From the NCBI GenBank assembly GCA_037074615.1, contig CM073520.1:34157527-34221526 (forward strand): 64,000 nt of DNA, read 5' to 3'. The position numbers and the translations under genes were made by a program. Below the pieces are notes generated by a model. It saw only the letters and a program-made list of their open reading frames with translations. It was not told the DNA's origin and did not search any database. Shown here in pieces: positions 38,118 to 52,400 of this stretch. The DNA comes from Leucaena leucocephala (lineage: Eukaryota > Streptophyta > Magnoliopsida > Fabales > Fabaceae). How positions within the stretch are numbered: position 1 is the first letter of the stretch; the number at the start of each line of letters is the position of its first letter.

Positions 38118-41100
38118 TTACTCTAAACAGCAGCCTCCACCTGGATGCATTCTCTCATATGTGTGCTTTTGCTTCTGTTTCTTCACTACTACAGACCCTT
38201 TTTCCCGTAAGGTCGGTACCTCTAGCATCTGTAAACCAATAGTTTATCTAAGAGAAGAAGCGATTAATAAGTTGCAAGCCATGAAGTTTAATGCTACACC
38301 TACTAGTTCTCGTCGTATGCTTAAGCAAGGACATCACGGGAAAAAACAGACCTGAGATTTTACTTCAGTTTTGTGTTATCAGATGTGATAATTGTTAACT
38401 AAGTGTAAAAACAATGAATTATGAACTTTGTTTAAACATCAAACTCAAAACATTAAAGCAATTAAATCGATTGAGAAATACAAGTACTCTTCTTGTCCTT
38501 AATATAAGATCTCTTTTAGTAATTTAGGTAAATTAAAAAAATCAAAAAAATTAGTTAATTATAATATATGTGACATGATCTCCTCAAAATATTTATACAT
38601 AATATTATATTATATATTAGTTTATAAGTTATATAAATTAATTTAGGTGAAAATAATAAATATAAAAGATAGAGTGTATTGTTGTCTAACTAACTCCTAT
38701 ATATAATATCCACAAAGATCAAATTTTAACAAATCCAAGACTCAACACTGAAAATTACAATGTAACTTGGGAATTCAGTCATTCACCATTACAGTTCATA
38801 CCACTTGCAACAATAAAAGGGAAAGTAAAAACCATTTCTTCCATCCACAAGCAATGCAAATTGAAAATTACCAAGTTAAGGCAGAGTACTCAGAAAATAA
38901 TAGGAAAATGGAAATTATAACAAAATCATATACCTTCAAGGAGAGATCATCAAAGCATTGCTGAACATTTTCTCTAGTTTTAGCACTACACTCTACAAAC
39001 AAGCATCTATGTTTCTGTGCAAGAGCCATACCCTCTTCCTTGGTTACAACTCTTTCACTATCCTGGAGGTAAAATAGGACTAGGGTCAAAATTAACGAAA
39101 ACCCAAAAGGAATTGCAACTTATTGATATCATGGCATATTAAAATTCTAGGTCAGAGAGAAATTATTACTTTTCTTTACCTTATCCACCTTATTCCCAAC
39201 TAGAACTTTGATGCACTCAGGATTAGTGCTGTAGAGTTCAACTTCTTTCGCCCACAAGTCCTCCAAGTTCTTAAATGTTTCACGCCGCGTCACATCATAG
39301 ACTGGATTTGGAATTTGAGGAGGAAAGCTGTTAGATTTCAGCATGATAATAATCAGGGAATAATGAAAATGCAAAATAAGTGAACACAAGAACATTTCAA
39401 AGTACACTCCTTCCTGCCAAAAATTCCAAATAAATTACCGCAAACGCTCCAAGCAAACCGGTCCAAGGAGAAGTGATTTTAAATGAAAGAAGCTAAGGAA
39501 AACTATAATGAAAGAAGCTAGCCACCAAATTTCATCTTTATATGAGAACCAAATGAGACAAGGTTCCTTTGGAAGATGTGCCCCCTGCATTCCATAGCAT
39601 TTGTCTAACAGGATATCCAACCATTTAATGATATATCAATGTATTTTTTGACCTTAAGAGATATCAATGTTATATTTACGTCTATAAATAGTACTTTTTT
39701 AATTCAATATATAAGTCATTTTCAATATGTTTTATTGAAACCAAGAAAAATATTAAATCTTATTAATTCTATTTTAAAATCTAATAATTTTTCAAATTAC
39801 CCCTATCTAGAAGACACTGTGCCCCAAGAGTACAAAGTCTAAACAATAACAAATGAAAGGTAAAATTGTATATTTATGTGAAAAATTTAATGATAAGACA
39901 TTGCGATTTATAAATAGGACCAAAAAAAAAATCATTTTTCTCTCTACCTTCTATAGGAGTACGACATGAATATCAATTTTAATTTAAATGATTAAATATC
40001 AAGTTGAAAACACAGGCCACCATCATCTTTCATTCAAACATGTGTAACAGATTGTACTCATAGCATTCATCTTTATATGATATATAAAATTGATTAAATA
40101 TGTACTAAAAAGCATCTAAGTTCAGCTTTTTACCAAGAATGACTCCATGCGCACCTCTGTAGTAAGAGCTTATCACCGTTCCTAACCTCTCCTGGCCCGC
40201 TGCAACAGATTCGAATTATATTAACAAATGGAACCAAATAACTGGTGACAAGTTTCATGTGATATGGAATTCCATTGGCCAAAAAAAATAGTAGTCAACC
40301 ACATAACCCCAGAGATCTGGAAGGGATGAGACAAATAAGTTCATCAGGTCAATTCAATACAGAAAAATCAGTTACCTGTGTCCCAAATAGTAAGTTTCAA
40401 TCTTTTACCACCAACTGTAAGGAGCTTTATCTTGAAGTCCACACCTGCAAATAATTTCAGAACATTGGCATCTTTGGACGTAAACAAAAATATGAATTAA
40501 ATCAAATGAAAAGCAAGATTTCAAGGTCTTCAGCAACAAAATTCTGATACACCATCCGTCTCAAGTGAGAAACACTCGTCAAACAAAATTAAAATTTGTG
40601 TGGTCATGGAATTGAAGTTCCTTCTCTGAGATTTGACTAATATGGATCAGAACTTTAGTACATGGCTTCTGCGATTTCTAATAGACAATGCTGAAGCATT
40701 TCTCTTCAAAACCGTTAAGTGAAGTTCAGATTAATGCATAAGAAGCTCAAATTAGCTCTACAGACTTGAAGCAAGCTTATAACAAACACATAACAATTCA
40801 GAATAATCAGAACCATAGAGTGGGCGTAAAGACTGTAAAGTGGAGGCTGACTTGGTGATCAATTCTCTAAGAATTCACGACTAAGCAAGAACTTCATACA
40901 CAACCAACAATAACAATAGCAGCGGCCTTATTTCGCTAGGTATAGTCAGTTACATAGATCACATCATACTATTATATTCTATTAATGACGAAATCTTTAG
41001 ATAAATTGTTAACTAAAAATTACGTTTCAATTACTTCATTGAACGTTCTTTTCACTGTTTTTCTACTTTTTTTTCCTCTATCATCTGATCTACCACTGAC

Positions 41101-41739
41101 TGTCATCTTCAATAGCCCTTTTGTATATATCCAAACCACCTCAAATGATTTTATATCATTTTCTTTTCAATAGACACCACGTCTACTCTCCCTCTTATAT
41201 AATCATTACAAAAATCCATCTAAAGAACCTTATCTCTGGTACTCTAACTCTATACTCAAAAAATTTTCAAAAACTTCATCACACATCCAACAAAAAATTT
41301 TCAATAGGGGAAGCCTGAATTCTGGATAAGCAGTTTTTAAATTTCCAATTTGGATATCGAAAACTCCATAACCCAGAATATGATATTCAACCCAAAATTT
41401 GATGGAGAATCATCATGTTCTATTCACACAAGTAATATGAAGAATGCACCATATTAGCATCCTACAAGAACCAGTTCCAGAAACAGATTCTCCCCGAATA
41501 AACACTCGCAAATAACTGTTACTCAAATGAGAAGACCATGCTATGGGGTGTGTGTGTGTGTATAACTGATGAAACTAATTAAAGAATGAGAGAATCAATT
41601 GAAGTACCAATGGTGGGTGAGAGGTCCTGAACAGAGTTGGAGATGAAGCTGAGAAGAAGACTGCTCTTGCCAACCCCAGAATCGCCTATAAGCAATACCT
41701 TAAAGGAGTAATACTGCTATGCCCCACTTTCGAACCCAT
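38118..41739 (-). CDS. Rab-family small GTPase, RABC/Rab18-like (6 exons; frameshift near start)
   Basis: A membrane-traffic GTPase. Exons on the - strand: 41739-41608, 40444-40376, 40199-40134, 39301-39180, 39062-38934, 38228-38118. All five nucleotide-binding motifs are present: GDSGVGKS (P-loop), SPTIGVDFKIK (switch I), WDTAGQE, GNKVDK and ECSAKT. YYRGAHGVIL and YDVTRRETFKNLEDLW fit the Rab18/RABC branch. The C terminus ends GGGCCLE, with a Cys pair for prenylation. Exons 2-6 join in one frame. In exon 1 the natural ATG (MGSKVGHSS) is one base out of frame with YYSFKVLLIGDSG; the exon is 132 nt where 3n+1 is needed. The alternative upstream ATG in the right frame meets TAG two codons before YYSF. 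So it is either a very young pseudogene, a sequencing error, or uses an exon I did not see. Otherwise intact. Confidence 0.85.
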
Positions 41740-43062
41740 CTTCGTCAAAAGAGCTTTTAGAAAGTGTTACAGTAATCATTCCGCCATGATTAATATGATC
41801 AGCAAGAAGGAGGAGGAGGAGGAGGAGGGAGGAAAATGGAAGAGAATGATACAAGAAGAAGAAGGCCTGAGGTGTGTTTGGTTGAAGGAAAATTACAAGA
41901 GGGAGGACAAATGTCCTCTTTCCTTGGAAGGCTTGAAACGGTGTTGTGGTGCTCCTCTTCCTCTGGGGTTTGACCCCTCACTCGCCTTTCACTTCCACAC
42001 ACTCGTGTTTGTGCTGCCGGATCTTCCATATTAATCTTTTTGTCTCTTTCTTAATCAATCAGTTCTTCCTTTCCAATATTTAATAAAGCTTACAAATCAA
42101 TCACACTTTGTCCATAATCTAATTCCTACATAGAGACACAACTATTCATTGAAACCATGAATGATTCCAGCCATTGCATGAAACTGAGTAGGTAAACCAC
42201 ATTGCATGAAAAATTAATCTTTTTTAGTGTATTTTATAAAGTTTTATACTATTATATTTATATATTCAAGAGTTATATTGGCATTTTTGTCCTTGTATTA
42301 TTTCACAATATGCACATAGAGTATCTCAAGTTATATATTAGAGCAATGCCACTCCTCAGCTATCAAAGTCATGGCAATATTGTTATTTGACTAATAGATA
42401 TTAATGTTAGACCGTCATATTGACTTTGACTTTAGATTAAAAGCATTTTTGCTTCTGAAGTATTTATGAAAAAAAAATAACTGATTGAGCAGTGTGTCCC
42501 TATTTTTTTAACCGAAAACATGTTATATCATCATGTTTAGATTACCACATAACTTGCCAACTAAATATTTATCAATAAACAAAATATAAATCTATATTAA
42601 TTATCAAATAACGATAGCAAAAATATTTGGATTATAAGGGCATCTTTGCCCCTAAAGTATTTTAGGCAATTGGTTTGTTAATTAGGTATTCATTAATAAC
42701 CAAAAAAGCCTATCAACTCAGACTAACAATCAGCTAGCAAAGTATGTGATTCTACACTAACTGTCAAGTAAACGTTATATATGTTTATCTTAGCTGGCAA
42801 TAGGACACATACACTTATAGGAGTAATATAAAAAAATTAATAAATATAAAAAATATATCTTATAATTAAAATTATAATAAATTTTTTAAAATTCTATATT
42901 AAAAATAATGAGTATTATATGTTTCTTGCTCTCACATAATAAATATAAACTTTGTATTGTATATATATGTGTTTTTTAAATTCTAATTCCGTTCATGTAT
43001 AAAATGATAAATTGATTATACCAGAGTAGATGAGATAGATTGTTGATCTGACTTATTAAGGT

Positions 43063-43490
43063 TGTATTTGGTATAAGGGATTTGAAAAGGAGGGGAGAAA
43101 AAATTATAAATTTTATCTATTTTTTCTTGTTTACATCACAAAATTTGAAAGAGATTTTTTTTTAAAGATTTTCTCTTCCCTTTCTTTCTGACCTGACTTT
43201 TTTAGGGAGACAATTAAATTTTTAATTTATTTTAACTATTATATCTATACTATTTTCTTAATATACTTAAAGTACCCTTTTTATATCTCTCAGTTATTTA
43301 TATAAAATAATTTCTTTTCTCTTTTCTTAAATTAAATAATATAATATTAAAATTCTTTTTTCTTCTCTTTTTTATAAAATATATATAAAATATAAAATTC
43401 TTTGGTCTATATAAAATATTTTTATTTTTTTATCTTATTTTTCTTTATTAAAATCTTTCACTTTTTCTCAGCCAAACACGTGCTAACAGA
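43063..43490. mobile_element. Possible MITE, weakly supported
   Basis: An AT-rich block bounded by GTTGTATTTGGTATAAGG on the left and, inverted, GTTAGCACGTGTTTGGCTGAG on the right. The resemblance of the ends is loose (GTT..TTTGG..AG), and no target duplication was established. Confidence 0.3.
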
Positions 43491-44616
43491 TCGGTTTGAA
43501 ATAGAAAATCGTTTTCATTTTTGTTAAGCTGTGTTGGGTTTTAAGCTTGGAATCGGAATTGAGATGCTATATATTGAGCTGAAATTTTGAAATTAGACTA
43601 ATGGAAACGGTCTTTTCAGAAGATCAAACGGATACGTGGCCATCGCTCTTAGGGTAGTGAGGGAGCGTGTGTGTACGCGATCCAGTAGTGCGAGTGAGGA
43701 ATGAAATTGAGAGTAAGAGAGTGAGGAGTGCGCTTACGTTACAGAGTTTACATTACGAATTTTAAAGAGACGCGGCTCGACAAGTGTCCGCCATGCACGC
43801 TTCACGGTCTCCTCCTCTCTCTTCCTTCTCCTTCAACACTATCCTCTTCTTTCCCCATTATTTTTCTCGCCCATAAATATATTCCCCAATAATTACATAT
43901 TTATAATTGATATTGTCTGTTAATTTTTTAAAATTTTAAATATATAAAAACATATTCCATTTAAATTATTTAATTAATATTATTTTTTTATTTGGAGATT
44001 TGAATATAGGATATGCTGATTGTTTTTCCTCATAAATTGAAAGCAATGCAATTCTTCCGTTATAACATGCGGAACCACTTAACTAAATTTATAAACACAC
44101 AATTTTCTTATATGCAAAATATAAAAAATGTTCACTAAAAATTAGTAAAATTTTCAACTATTTGGAATTCCTTTTTTAATTAAATTTAAGGATTTATGCT
44201 TAATTAATACTTCTCTCAACCTATTTATAAAATAATTTCAATATATTTCATCAAAATTTAAATATTTTAAATATAATATTTACTTTTTTTATATTTATTA
44301 TTATTTTTAAATTATTTTTATTAATATTTTTAATAATAATTAAATAAGAGAATGAGAGATAAAGTTAAAAAAATAATTAAAATATTTTAAAAAATATCAT
44401 AATAACTAATTTTTTAATTATTAAATTAATTAAATAGATTATATATTAATAATTAGTAAAATATTATTCATTTAGTTAATTTTTTTTATATATTAAAATA
44501 ACTAAGTAAATAATTTTATTATAATTAATATAATAATTTATTTATTTATTTAATTTAAAAAAAAAGAGTTAACTCGGGGAGTAACGGGCATTAAATCTGA
44601 ACAAAATCTAGATCAT

Positions 44617-44704
44617 GACACGTGGCAAGCGGATAATGATCGATCTTAACACGTGCACCATGTGTCTTATCCTCAAGCAGACAAACATGACCCTGCTCGC
44701 CGAC
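44617..44704. promoter_or_regulatory. ABRE/G-box/DRE cluster upstream of the NAC gene
   Basis: A full ABRE-type ACACGTGGC (44618-44626), a second G-box CACGTG (44650-44655) and a DRE core GCCGAC (44699-44704) lie within 90 bp. The surrounding block is much less AT-rich than its flanks. It lies 1.7-1.8 kb upstream of the NAC start at 46432. The motifs are known ABA/dehydration elements; their activity here is inferred. Confidence 0.45.
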
Positions 44705-46431
44705 CACAGGTTGATCTCGGAGTCAGAACCTCCTTCTTCAACACTATTTGTGATTTTTCATTTAAATAAAATCTATATTTACGTATAAGAGCATGTGACT
44801 TGCTAGTATTTTCATAGAATACAATCAAAATTTCAATTTATGGAGATGCTTGATGAAAAATGGCAAACTATTTAAATTCATCCATTTATCCACATGTTAG
44901 AAATAGAATCTCAATATAAATTTTAATTATTTTGATAGGTCAGATTAAAATGGGGTTTCTAAAATTCAAAATTATCATCTATGCGAAGCTAACATTTGTG
45001 CTTTCATTAATATTAAAAAAAAATTAACATCAACACAGTATGACAATATACTGTTATAGAACACAATTATTTTACTCATATTAATATATTTTGATACATT
45101 TTCTTTTGAAAATGGTAATAACAAAGATTAATTTCCTATAGTCTAAATGGCAAAAGGTTTGATAATATTTAATTTTGGTTGGAAAGAGAAAAAAAAAAGA
45201 AAAAAAGTCAAAATAATTTATAAATATAGAGATAAAATAATATTAAAATTATTTTTTTATCAATTTAAAACATATTTAATTATATAACCATTATTTATTA
45301 TTATGTGAGAATTAATTGAAAATAAATTTACAATAAGTAACGAAGTGGTATAAAATAGACTTTAAAAACATTCATGCACATTATTATTCTTTTTATAGGA
45401 AGGGAAAATAAAAATTATTAAAACAGGGCTAAGATAAATATTAATATAAAATAATCTATAATAAGTCATATCATTATCTTATATATTTATCTAATTTCAT
45501 ATAATACCCTCATTTCTCAGTATAAAATTAGTAGCAAATCACACTATAAATAATGCATATAATGAATGGAAAAATATTTTTAGTTCTAAAATAACCATGA
45601 ATGAAATGTACTCTTGATTGTTGAAAATGAAAAATCAAAACTATTCTATAAAGTTAGATTTATTCTTCTCTATTTCTATCATATTTTATATTTATATATA
45701 TAAAAGTTTTTTAAAAAATAATTGAGCTTATTCACAATATAAATATAGGATGAAATCTCTATTTCTCTTAAATGATACTAATATCTAATATGACGAGTTG
45801 TCTATTATTTTCAGATATAAATTTAAGTACTCAGATATTAGAATATCTTTCTAAACGTCTGTGATTAGAACTACAATAAAATAATATTTTTTAAAATCTA
45901 TCATATTTTAAATATTTATCACATGAACCCACAAACTATATTTATTTCCTACACTGTCTAAACAGCTAGCGAGTCATCTCCAAAATGGTCCCACGCCTAA
46001 AAAAGAAAGACACCAAAAAACGTTATTTCACAAACATGGAAAAACATCTCACTAACTTATTTCCAAATATTTGATTTATTCACTGTTTTCTCCTTCTTTT
46101 TTCCTGTGAAGGACAGTCCAATTGTGTGGTTTCCGTGAATGGGTTTTGTTGAGCCAGGGACTGCCATTTCTGTCGCATTTTACGGTAACGCAATCCAACC
46201 AAAAGCGATTCCTTTTTAATTTTCTTTTATCTTGGTTTTTTTAAAGGGTAAAAAAATTAATCCCTGGAAACCACGAAGTGAGAATTTCTTGTCATTGAAG
46301 GTACCCCTCTTTTGTTGCTTGACCCTCAATCAAAGACCCATCTTTTCCGTTTTGCTTCGGCAACTCCACCACTAAAAGCCCTAATCTCCAAACCCATCTT
46401 CTTCTTCTTCTTGTTCCATCTTAACCCCCTT

Positions 46432-49400
46432 ATGGGTCGCGAGACGTTGCCAGTTCCAGCTCCACCGGCCCCTGTAGTGACAACACCGAATCCAACATCA
46501 CCAGTAGTAGCACCACAAGCTCCTCCTACATCACTGGCTCCTGGGTTCCGTTTTCACCCAACTGATGAGGAGCTCGTTATTTACTACCTTAAGCGCAAAG
46601 TTTGTGGAAAAACTTTCCGATTTGATGTAATCTCTGAGGTCGACATTTACAGAAGCGATCCTTGGCACCTAGCAGGTCACTCTCTTCTTTTATCCCTCCC
46701 CAAAATATTTTACCTTTGCGTTTTATTTGCGTGTGGAAAAAGACTGATGAGTTTTTCTTTTCCTTTTCCTCAATTTTAAAGCATTTTTTTGTTTGCTCTC
46801 TCGCATTGGGGTTTCACGCTGAAATGCTGGATTTTCTCGAAATGGGTGTTCTTATTTATGTAGAAATTTCGTGGGTTTGTGTTCTTTTTTTCTGATACAT
46901 TTCCGGGTATTTGTTGTTCTTGTGGCGGCGGGACGAATGGCTGTTCAGATAAGTCGAATTTAAAGACAAGGGACCAAGAATGGTATTTTTTTAGTGCATT
47001 GGATAAGAAATACGGTAATGGAGGGAGAATGAACAGGGCCACGAGCAAAGGATACTGGAAAGCCACTGGGAATGACCGTCCAGTGAGGCATGGACAAAGG
47101 ACCGTGGGGCTGAAGAAAACTTTGGTATTTCATAGTGGAAGGGCTCCAGATGGTAAGCGTACCAATTGGGTTATGCATGAGTACAGGCTTGTTGATGAAG
47201 AGCTTGAAAGAGCTGGAATTGCTTCCACCCAGGTGAGATCATAGTTAAATTTACTTAATGTTGTTGTCTCGAGAATAAAAAATGTAGAAAAATGAAGCTT
47301 GAGATGAGAGCTTAAACTGTTTAAATGACGCCCTTCTTTTCCTCAGTAGCTGGAAAGGGATCTACTCATTTGAACCAATCATTTCATCATTTTTGTTAAA
47401 ATAAGGAGCTAAGTAGTTTGGGTTCCCAAACTGTGGAACTCTTGGATGCAGAAGTTTGAAGTTATTTCTTATTCAGTTATCTTCCGAGCAAGCAAACAGC
47501 ACTGTGTTGTTTTGTTTCGGTAAATATGGTGCATGGACGTTGTTATTATATCTCAGTCATAGTTTCACCTTTTGGTTTTAACACATTTCTCTGCTGGGTG
47601 GAAAAGGATGCATACGTTTTGTGTAGAGTATTTCACAAAAATAACATAGGACCTCCAAATGGTCAACGTTATGCACCTTTCATTGAGGAAGAATGGGATG
47701 ATTCATCAGCAATGATTCCAGGGCCAGAGCCTGTAAAAGAAGCTACAGCCGTCCATCGCCCACTCATTGAAGGCAATGGTCATGTTGGCTGTTTTGAAGG
47801 AACTAATGCAGTCCAGGTTTGTTCTTTCCCAGAAAATTATCAAATGTAGTGTAGTTATATGACTTGGGGAGTGCCTTTTGCCTTGGCTGCAGTAAGGTTT
47901 CAACTACAAGATTGGCACTAAAAGACTTTAAAATATAACAGTTTCAAGTTGTTGTGTTTTAAAATTCATATGCTAATTTTGTAATTTGGTTTAAGTTTGG
48001 TTTAAAACGTGGTTTTCTATAAACTTTGTGTGAAGCTGTGGATATTGGAGGGTAATGTTTACATACTTAAAAAGTAGCTAATTTATTGGTTGCTTGAATT
48101 CATCAAATTACTTTTCTCTGATTTTGTTGAAGAATGATTGGTAACATGAAAAGTGTAGAAAACTCACGCTTCATTAATTAAACTGACAACTTGAGTAGAC
48201 TGAATGCTCGTTGGGATATCTCTGTCTTGTGCCACCTGTAGTTTTGCATTTGCAATATTTCCCCTTTTTAAGCTTGCTGTGTGTGTCTGTGTTAGCAGCA
48301 ATTAATGCCATGTTCTCTATACCCCCTTTCAATTTCATGAGACCAAGAATATTGAGGTAAAGATTAATTTACGTGTCCTAAATAACAAAATAAAGTAGTA
48401 GTTATTTTTTTGTTGGTTTGTGTTGGAGCAATGCAAGATCAGTGTAAGGGTATTCCCAGTTTATTTATTTTGGTCTTCTTTCATGATATTTGATTACTTT
48501 TACTCTTCCTATATGATTCTTATCTTAAAAGGGCTTTTGTAACATGAAGGATTTCATTTCCTGGCTGAAAATTTGACCCTTCTGTCTTTCTGGAGAGTGA
48601 AACAAAACATCCATGTTGAATCAGGATGGTAGGGCTTCCAGTAGGTGACTTGGGGTCCCATTTTGGCAATCAAGAAAGGTTTCAGTTAACAGTCTAGTTT
48701 ATGGAGCCACAAGCCCACTTTAGATATTATGTCATAGTCATGCATTCTGCTTTTGTTGGGTTAGGCAAAATCTTGATATTATTAGCTGGGTTTGAATATG
48801 AGACATATAGGATAGTATGCAACTTCTTGCACTGAATGTTATATAGGGGGATTGACTTAAATCTTTGGTTGTTCATGATAGTCATGAGCCAGATTTATCT
48901 TCAAGAATTAGCTTAAATCCTTAAGGAAAAGTTAGATTGATCATACATACTTGGGGGGTAGGGGGAATGGGAAAGGAAGGAAAGAGAATTTGACTTTATA
49001 TCAAATCCTCTTGTTCTTTGTTTCCATCTTCATGCCTAGCAATCCCTTTTTCCTTAGATTCACAATTGGCGTTGGTTGATTTTGAGATCATCTTTTGCCT
49101 AATTTTTTTTTGTCACCGGCTCTTGGTTAATCAATGACCATTGCTCTACGGACAATTTTTTATTACTGTTTTACTAAACTTTGGATGTCATCATTGATGT
49201 AATCTTGTGGGGTTGAGATCCTCATTGTTTTGTTAACTTATTTGGTATTTGTATCAATCTATGATGATTTGATTGTGAACCACAGATTCATAAAATGTGA
49301 ATTTTAGTTGTTCTTACAGATTCTGACGGTTCATCAACATTAGAAAAATATTGGAATAGTGAGTTATTTGTGGTTAAGTGGTCTAGTTGAAGATATCTGA

Positions 49401-52400
49401 AAAAAACTTTCTAACTGTTGCTGTATAACTTGATTAGTGTACATATTTAATCTTGCTTTATATAGTAGAAACAGACGTAGGTAAAGTTTCATTAGTTTTG
49501 CTATAAGGTTCTCTAATAAATACATGAATGTGGAGATTGGAGAACATGTTTTTGAAGCACCTGATGAGGTGGTGGTGAGCTTTGAAAAGGTATTCATTCA
49601 ATCAGTTGTGATTTTTTTTGTTCAACAACTTAATAGCAATTATTTAAACAAAAAACTGTGCTTGACTTTTCTCCTATTATCAGTAATTGATTTGCAATTA
49701 GAGGAGGTTTAACAGGCAAACTTTCACCCTTCAATATCTCACCGCAAGAATTGGTTTGTTTCATTTTGCTTCAGCAATGAAATATGTTACTAAATGTTTA
49801 AAACAATCCATGATGAAGTTCCTTGTTGCATCATATTCTTAATTGAGTTAGTACAAATTAATGAGATAACTTCAAGTATTATTGTGAGATTGAATTATGG
49901 GAACCATCGCAGAGATTAAGTAGAAGCTGTCTTGAGGGTTTAATGAAATTTTATGGCATCTCATCCATTCACACCAAAAGAAAGAAAACCCCTGTAGGGC
50001 AGGGGCGTGAGAAATACCAAGGAGTAAGTCATGTGGTTTCGAATCATGTTTTTTTTTGGTAAAGGATGGTTAAATTGAGTTGGAGGTGAATGTACTCCAT
50101 GGATTTAGGTTTGTTTATAACTCTTTTCTAATACTACAATTGTTTTCTTAGTTGGAGTGTTTGACAGGAGTTCATATGCGGACTATGTTATGGAATATAT
50201 TGAGATTAATGGGGTGTGAGAAAGGAACTTTAGTATGGGAAAGTATCATTACACGTAGATTGAGGATTCATTGAGAAGCTGTCGTTAGTTTTGTTTATGG
50301 TTCTCTAATTATTTAATAAATGCATCTGTACTGAATTGTCTTTAAATTTAAGACTAGCTAGTTGGGTTTGACTTTCAAGAATTGCAATGTACTTAAGTCA
50401 ATCTTCAATTCGGAATTGAAATTATCATTGATCTATTTCTTTTAAAATCTCTTCTTTTCTCCTCCCCAAACTTTCTCCCAACCATTTTCAAATTTTACCT
50501 TTGTTCTCCATTGTTAGGGGTGGTCTCCTTTCATGTAAGATATCACATAATACTATCATTTTAGTTGATTGAATTTTTTGTTAAAAAGCAAGCAACTTTA
50601 CAGTTGAAAATATGTTATTCCAGATGACAATTAAAATCTGTGATACTGATCCTTGTAACTTGCAAATTGACCTGGTAAAATGCTGAGTAACCCCCTCTCC
50701 CCACCCCCCACCCCCCAAAAAAAAAACGAATAACAATTTGATGTAGGTGCTGAACTGGCAGTGTTATATGATGTGATATCCTCACATAAGAGGACCCTGA
50801 TTCAAAATACTATGGTTTTTTAAGATAACATTGGGCTGTTGAATAATTTCTTCAATATGATTTATTTTGCATGAGAGAAGGAATGGCATTCAATGAAAGA
50901 TGAGGTAGAAATGAAAGTGATTTGTTGGGCAAAGTTGTTTGGTGTGAGGATGATAAATGAAACAAAGAAAATTCTTGTGGCGATCCAATAACTTCTGATC
51001 TTCAAAACATCTATTTTTTTTTTTTTTTTGAATTTGTTGGCTATCACCTTATTACGTAGTGATATATATACTACTTACCTGTGATTGTAGTCTGTGTTGT
51101 TGACATCTCAATGAACAAGTTACTGCCCTTTTGTAACGTAGATTCATGATGTAATTATAGATTTCTCTGTTTTGGTGTTGTTGCCGAGTTTACATTCATA
51201 GTTGCCCTAGTGATTGGAGAAGTTATCTTTTCTTTTGTTATTTGTATGATGGGATATTTCTGACCTTTTTCTTCATCAAATTAATAATGTTTCAACAAAA
51301 TTCGATAGCTTCATCGTGTGATCAAAATACTAAAAATGTCCAATACACAAGTTTTGTTTGTGTGCTGCAACATTTCATTCGTGGGGGAATCTCCGTTTCC
51401 TTGTCATTGTTTGGTTCAAAAATCAGCTTGCCTCCTTGGGTTTAATCCCCCAAAAAAAACTTGTGAATGTTAAAATGTTGTGTAATTTCCCTATCATATA
51501 TATATTATATATATTCTTTTATATGTTGGAATTTTTAGTATTTTGGGACCACATTTAGGATTAAGTAAATGATTCAATTTTAAAATTTCAAATACTAGAG
51601 TTGTTAAGTGGCTAATAGAAAATAGAACAAGGGGGCAAATTGATTTTGGACCAAATCCAAGAGCGCACACTTCAATAAACCCTAGATTTATTTATGCAAT
51701 ACTGGCTTGGAGAATTGCATCACAAATTTGAAGCTTTCATGTGCTAAATTTCTTTCTTAATTTTGGTTTATCTTTCAGGATACTCATTCCATCAATAAGG
51801 CTCCTCTTGATGTGAATAAGCTACCAATTGAAACTCAAAATCTTTTAGCTGTCTGCAAGAGGGAGAGCATGGCTGAGTATCCATCTCCCGAAAGGGATAA
51901 TTCTAAGTCTATGGATGAGTACCCGTCACCACAGACAGACAATCCGAAGCCATTCTCGCTAATATACAAAAGAAGGCGGCATAATTTGAACTCTTATCAT
52001 TCGAATGTTCCTGAGCATTCTGCCCGTAACAGCCAAGATCCATGCTCTTCAATAATAACAACCGCCGCAACAACTCTCCCAACTATGACCACCACTACAT
52101 CTGCCAGCACTTCGTCGAGAAAACACTTTTTGTCTGCATTGGTGGAGTTTTCCCTACTTGAATCTCTCGAACCTAAGGAAAGTCCTTCTCTTTGTGTGCC
52201 AGAATTCAACTCCTCTACTCTCGACTCACCCTTGCCCCCGAGCTGCATGAAGTTCATCCAGCAGTTGCAGGACGAGGTCCGGAAACTCTCGGTGGAAAGG
52301 GAGACGATGAAGTTTGAGGTGATGAGCGCGCAGGCCATGATTAACATCCTGCAATCTCGTATCGACATGCTGACCAAAGAGAACAAGGATTTGAAGAGGG

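Larger units (their letters stand above)
41740..46431. other. Intergenic region between Rab and NAC genes
   Basis: Mostly AT-rich. No gene recognised. It contains a possible MITE (43063-43490), a GC-richer island (43620-43850), and a stress-type cis-element cluster (44617-44704). The last few hundred bases are the promoter and leader of the NAC gene. Confidence 0.55.

Noticed and set aside
38104..38355. 83-codon + strand frame starting MLQPIYSKQQPPPGC
   Set aside because: It is the opposite strand of the last Rab exon, where the - strand has a clean acceptor, the expected Rab tail and a double-Cys end.
49524..49712. Possible extra exon in NAC intron 3 (EHVFEAPDEVVVSFEK)
   Set aside because: It has a donor-like end but no NAC relative has such a segment that I know, and exons 3 and 4 already join in phase.
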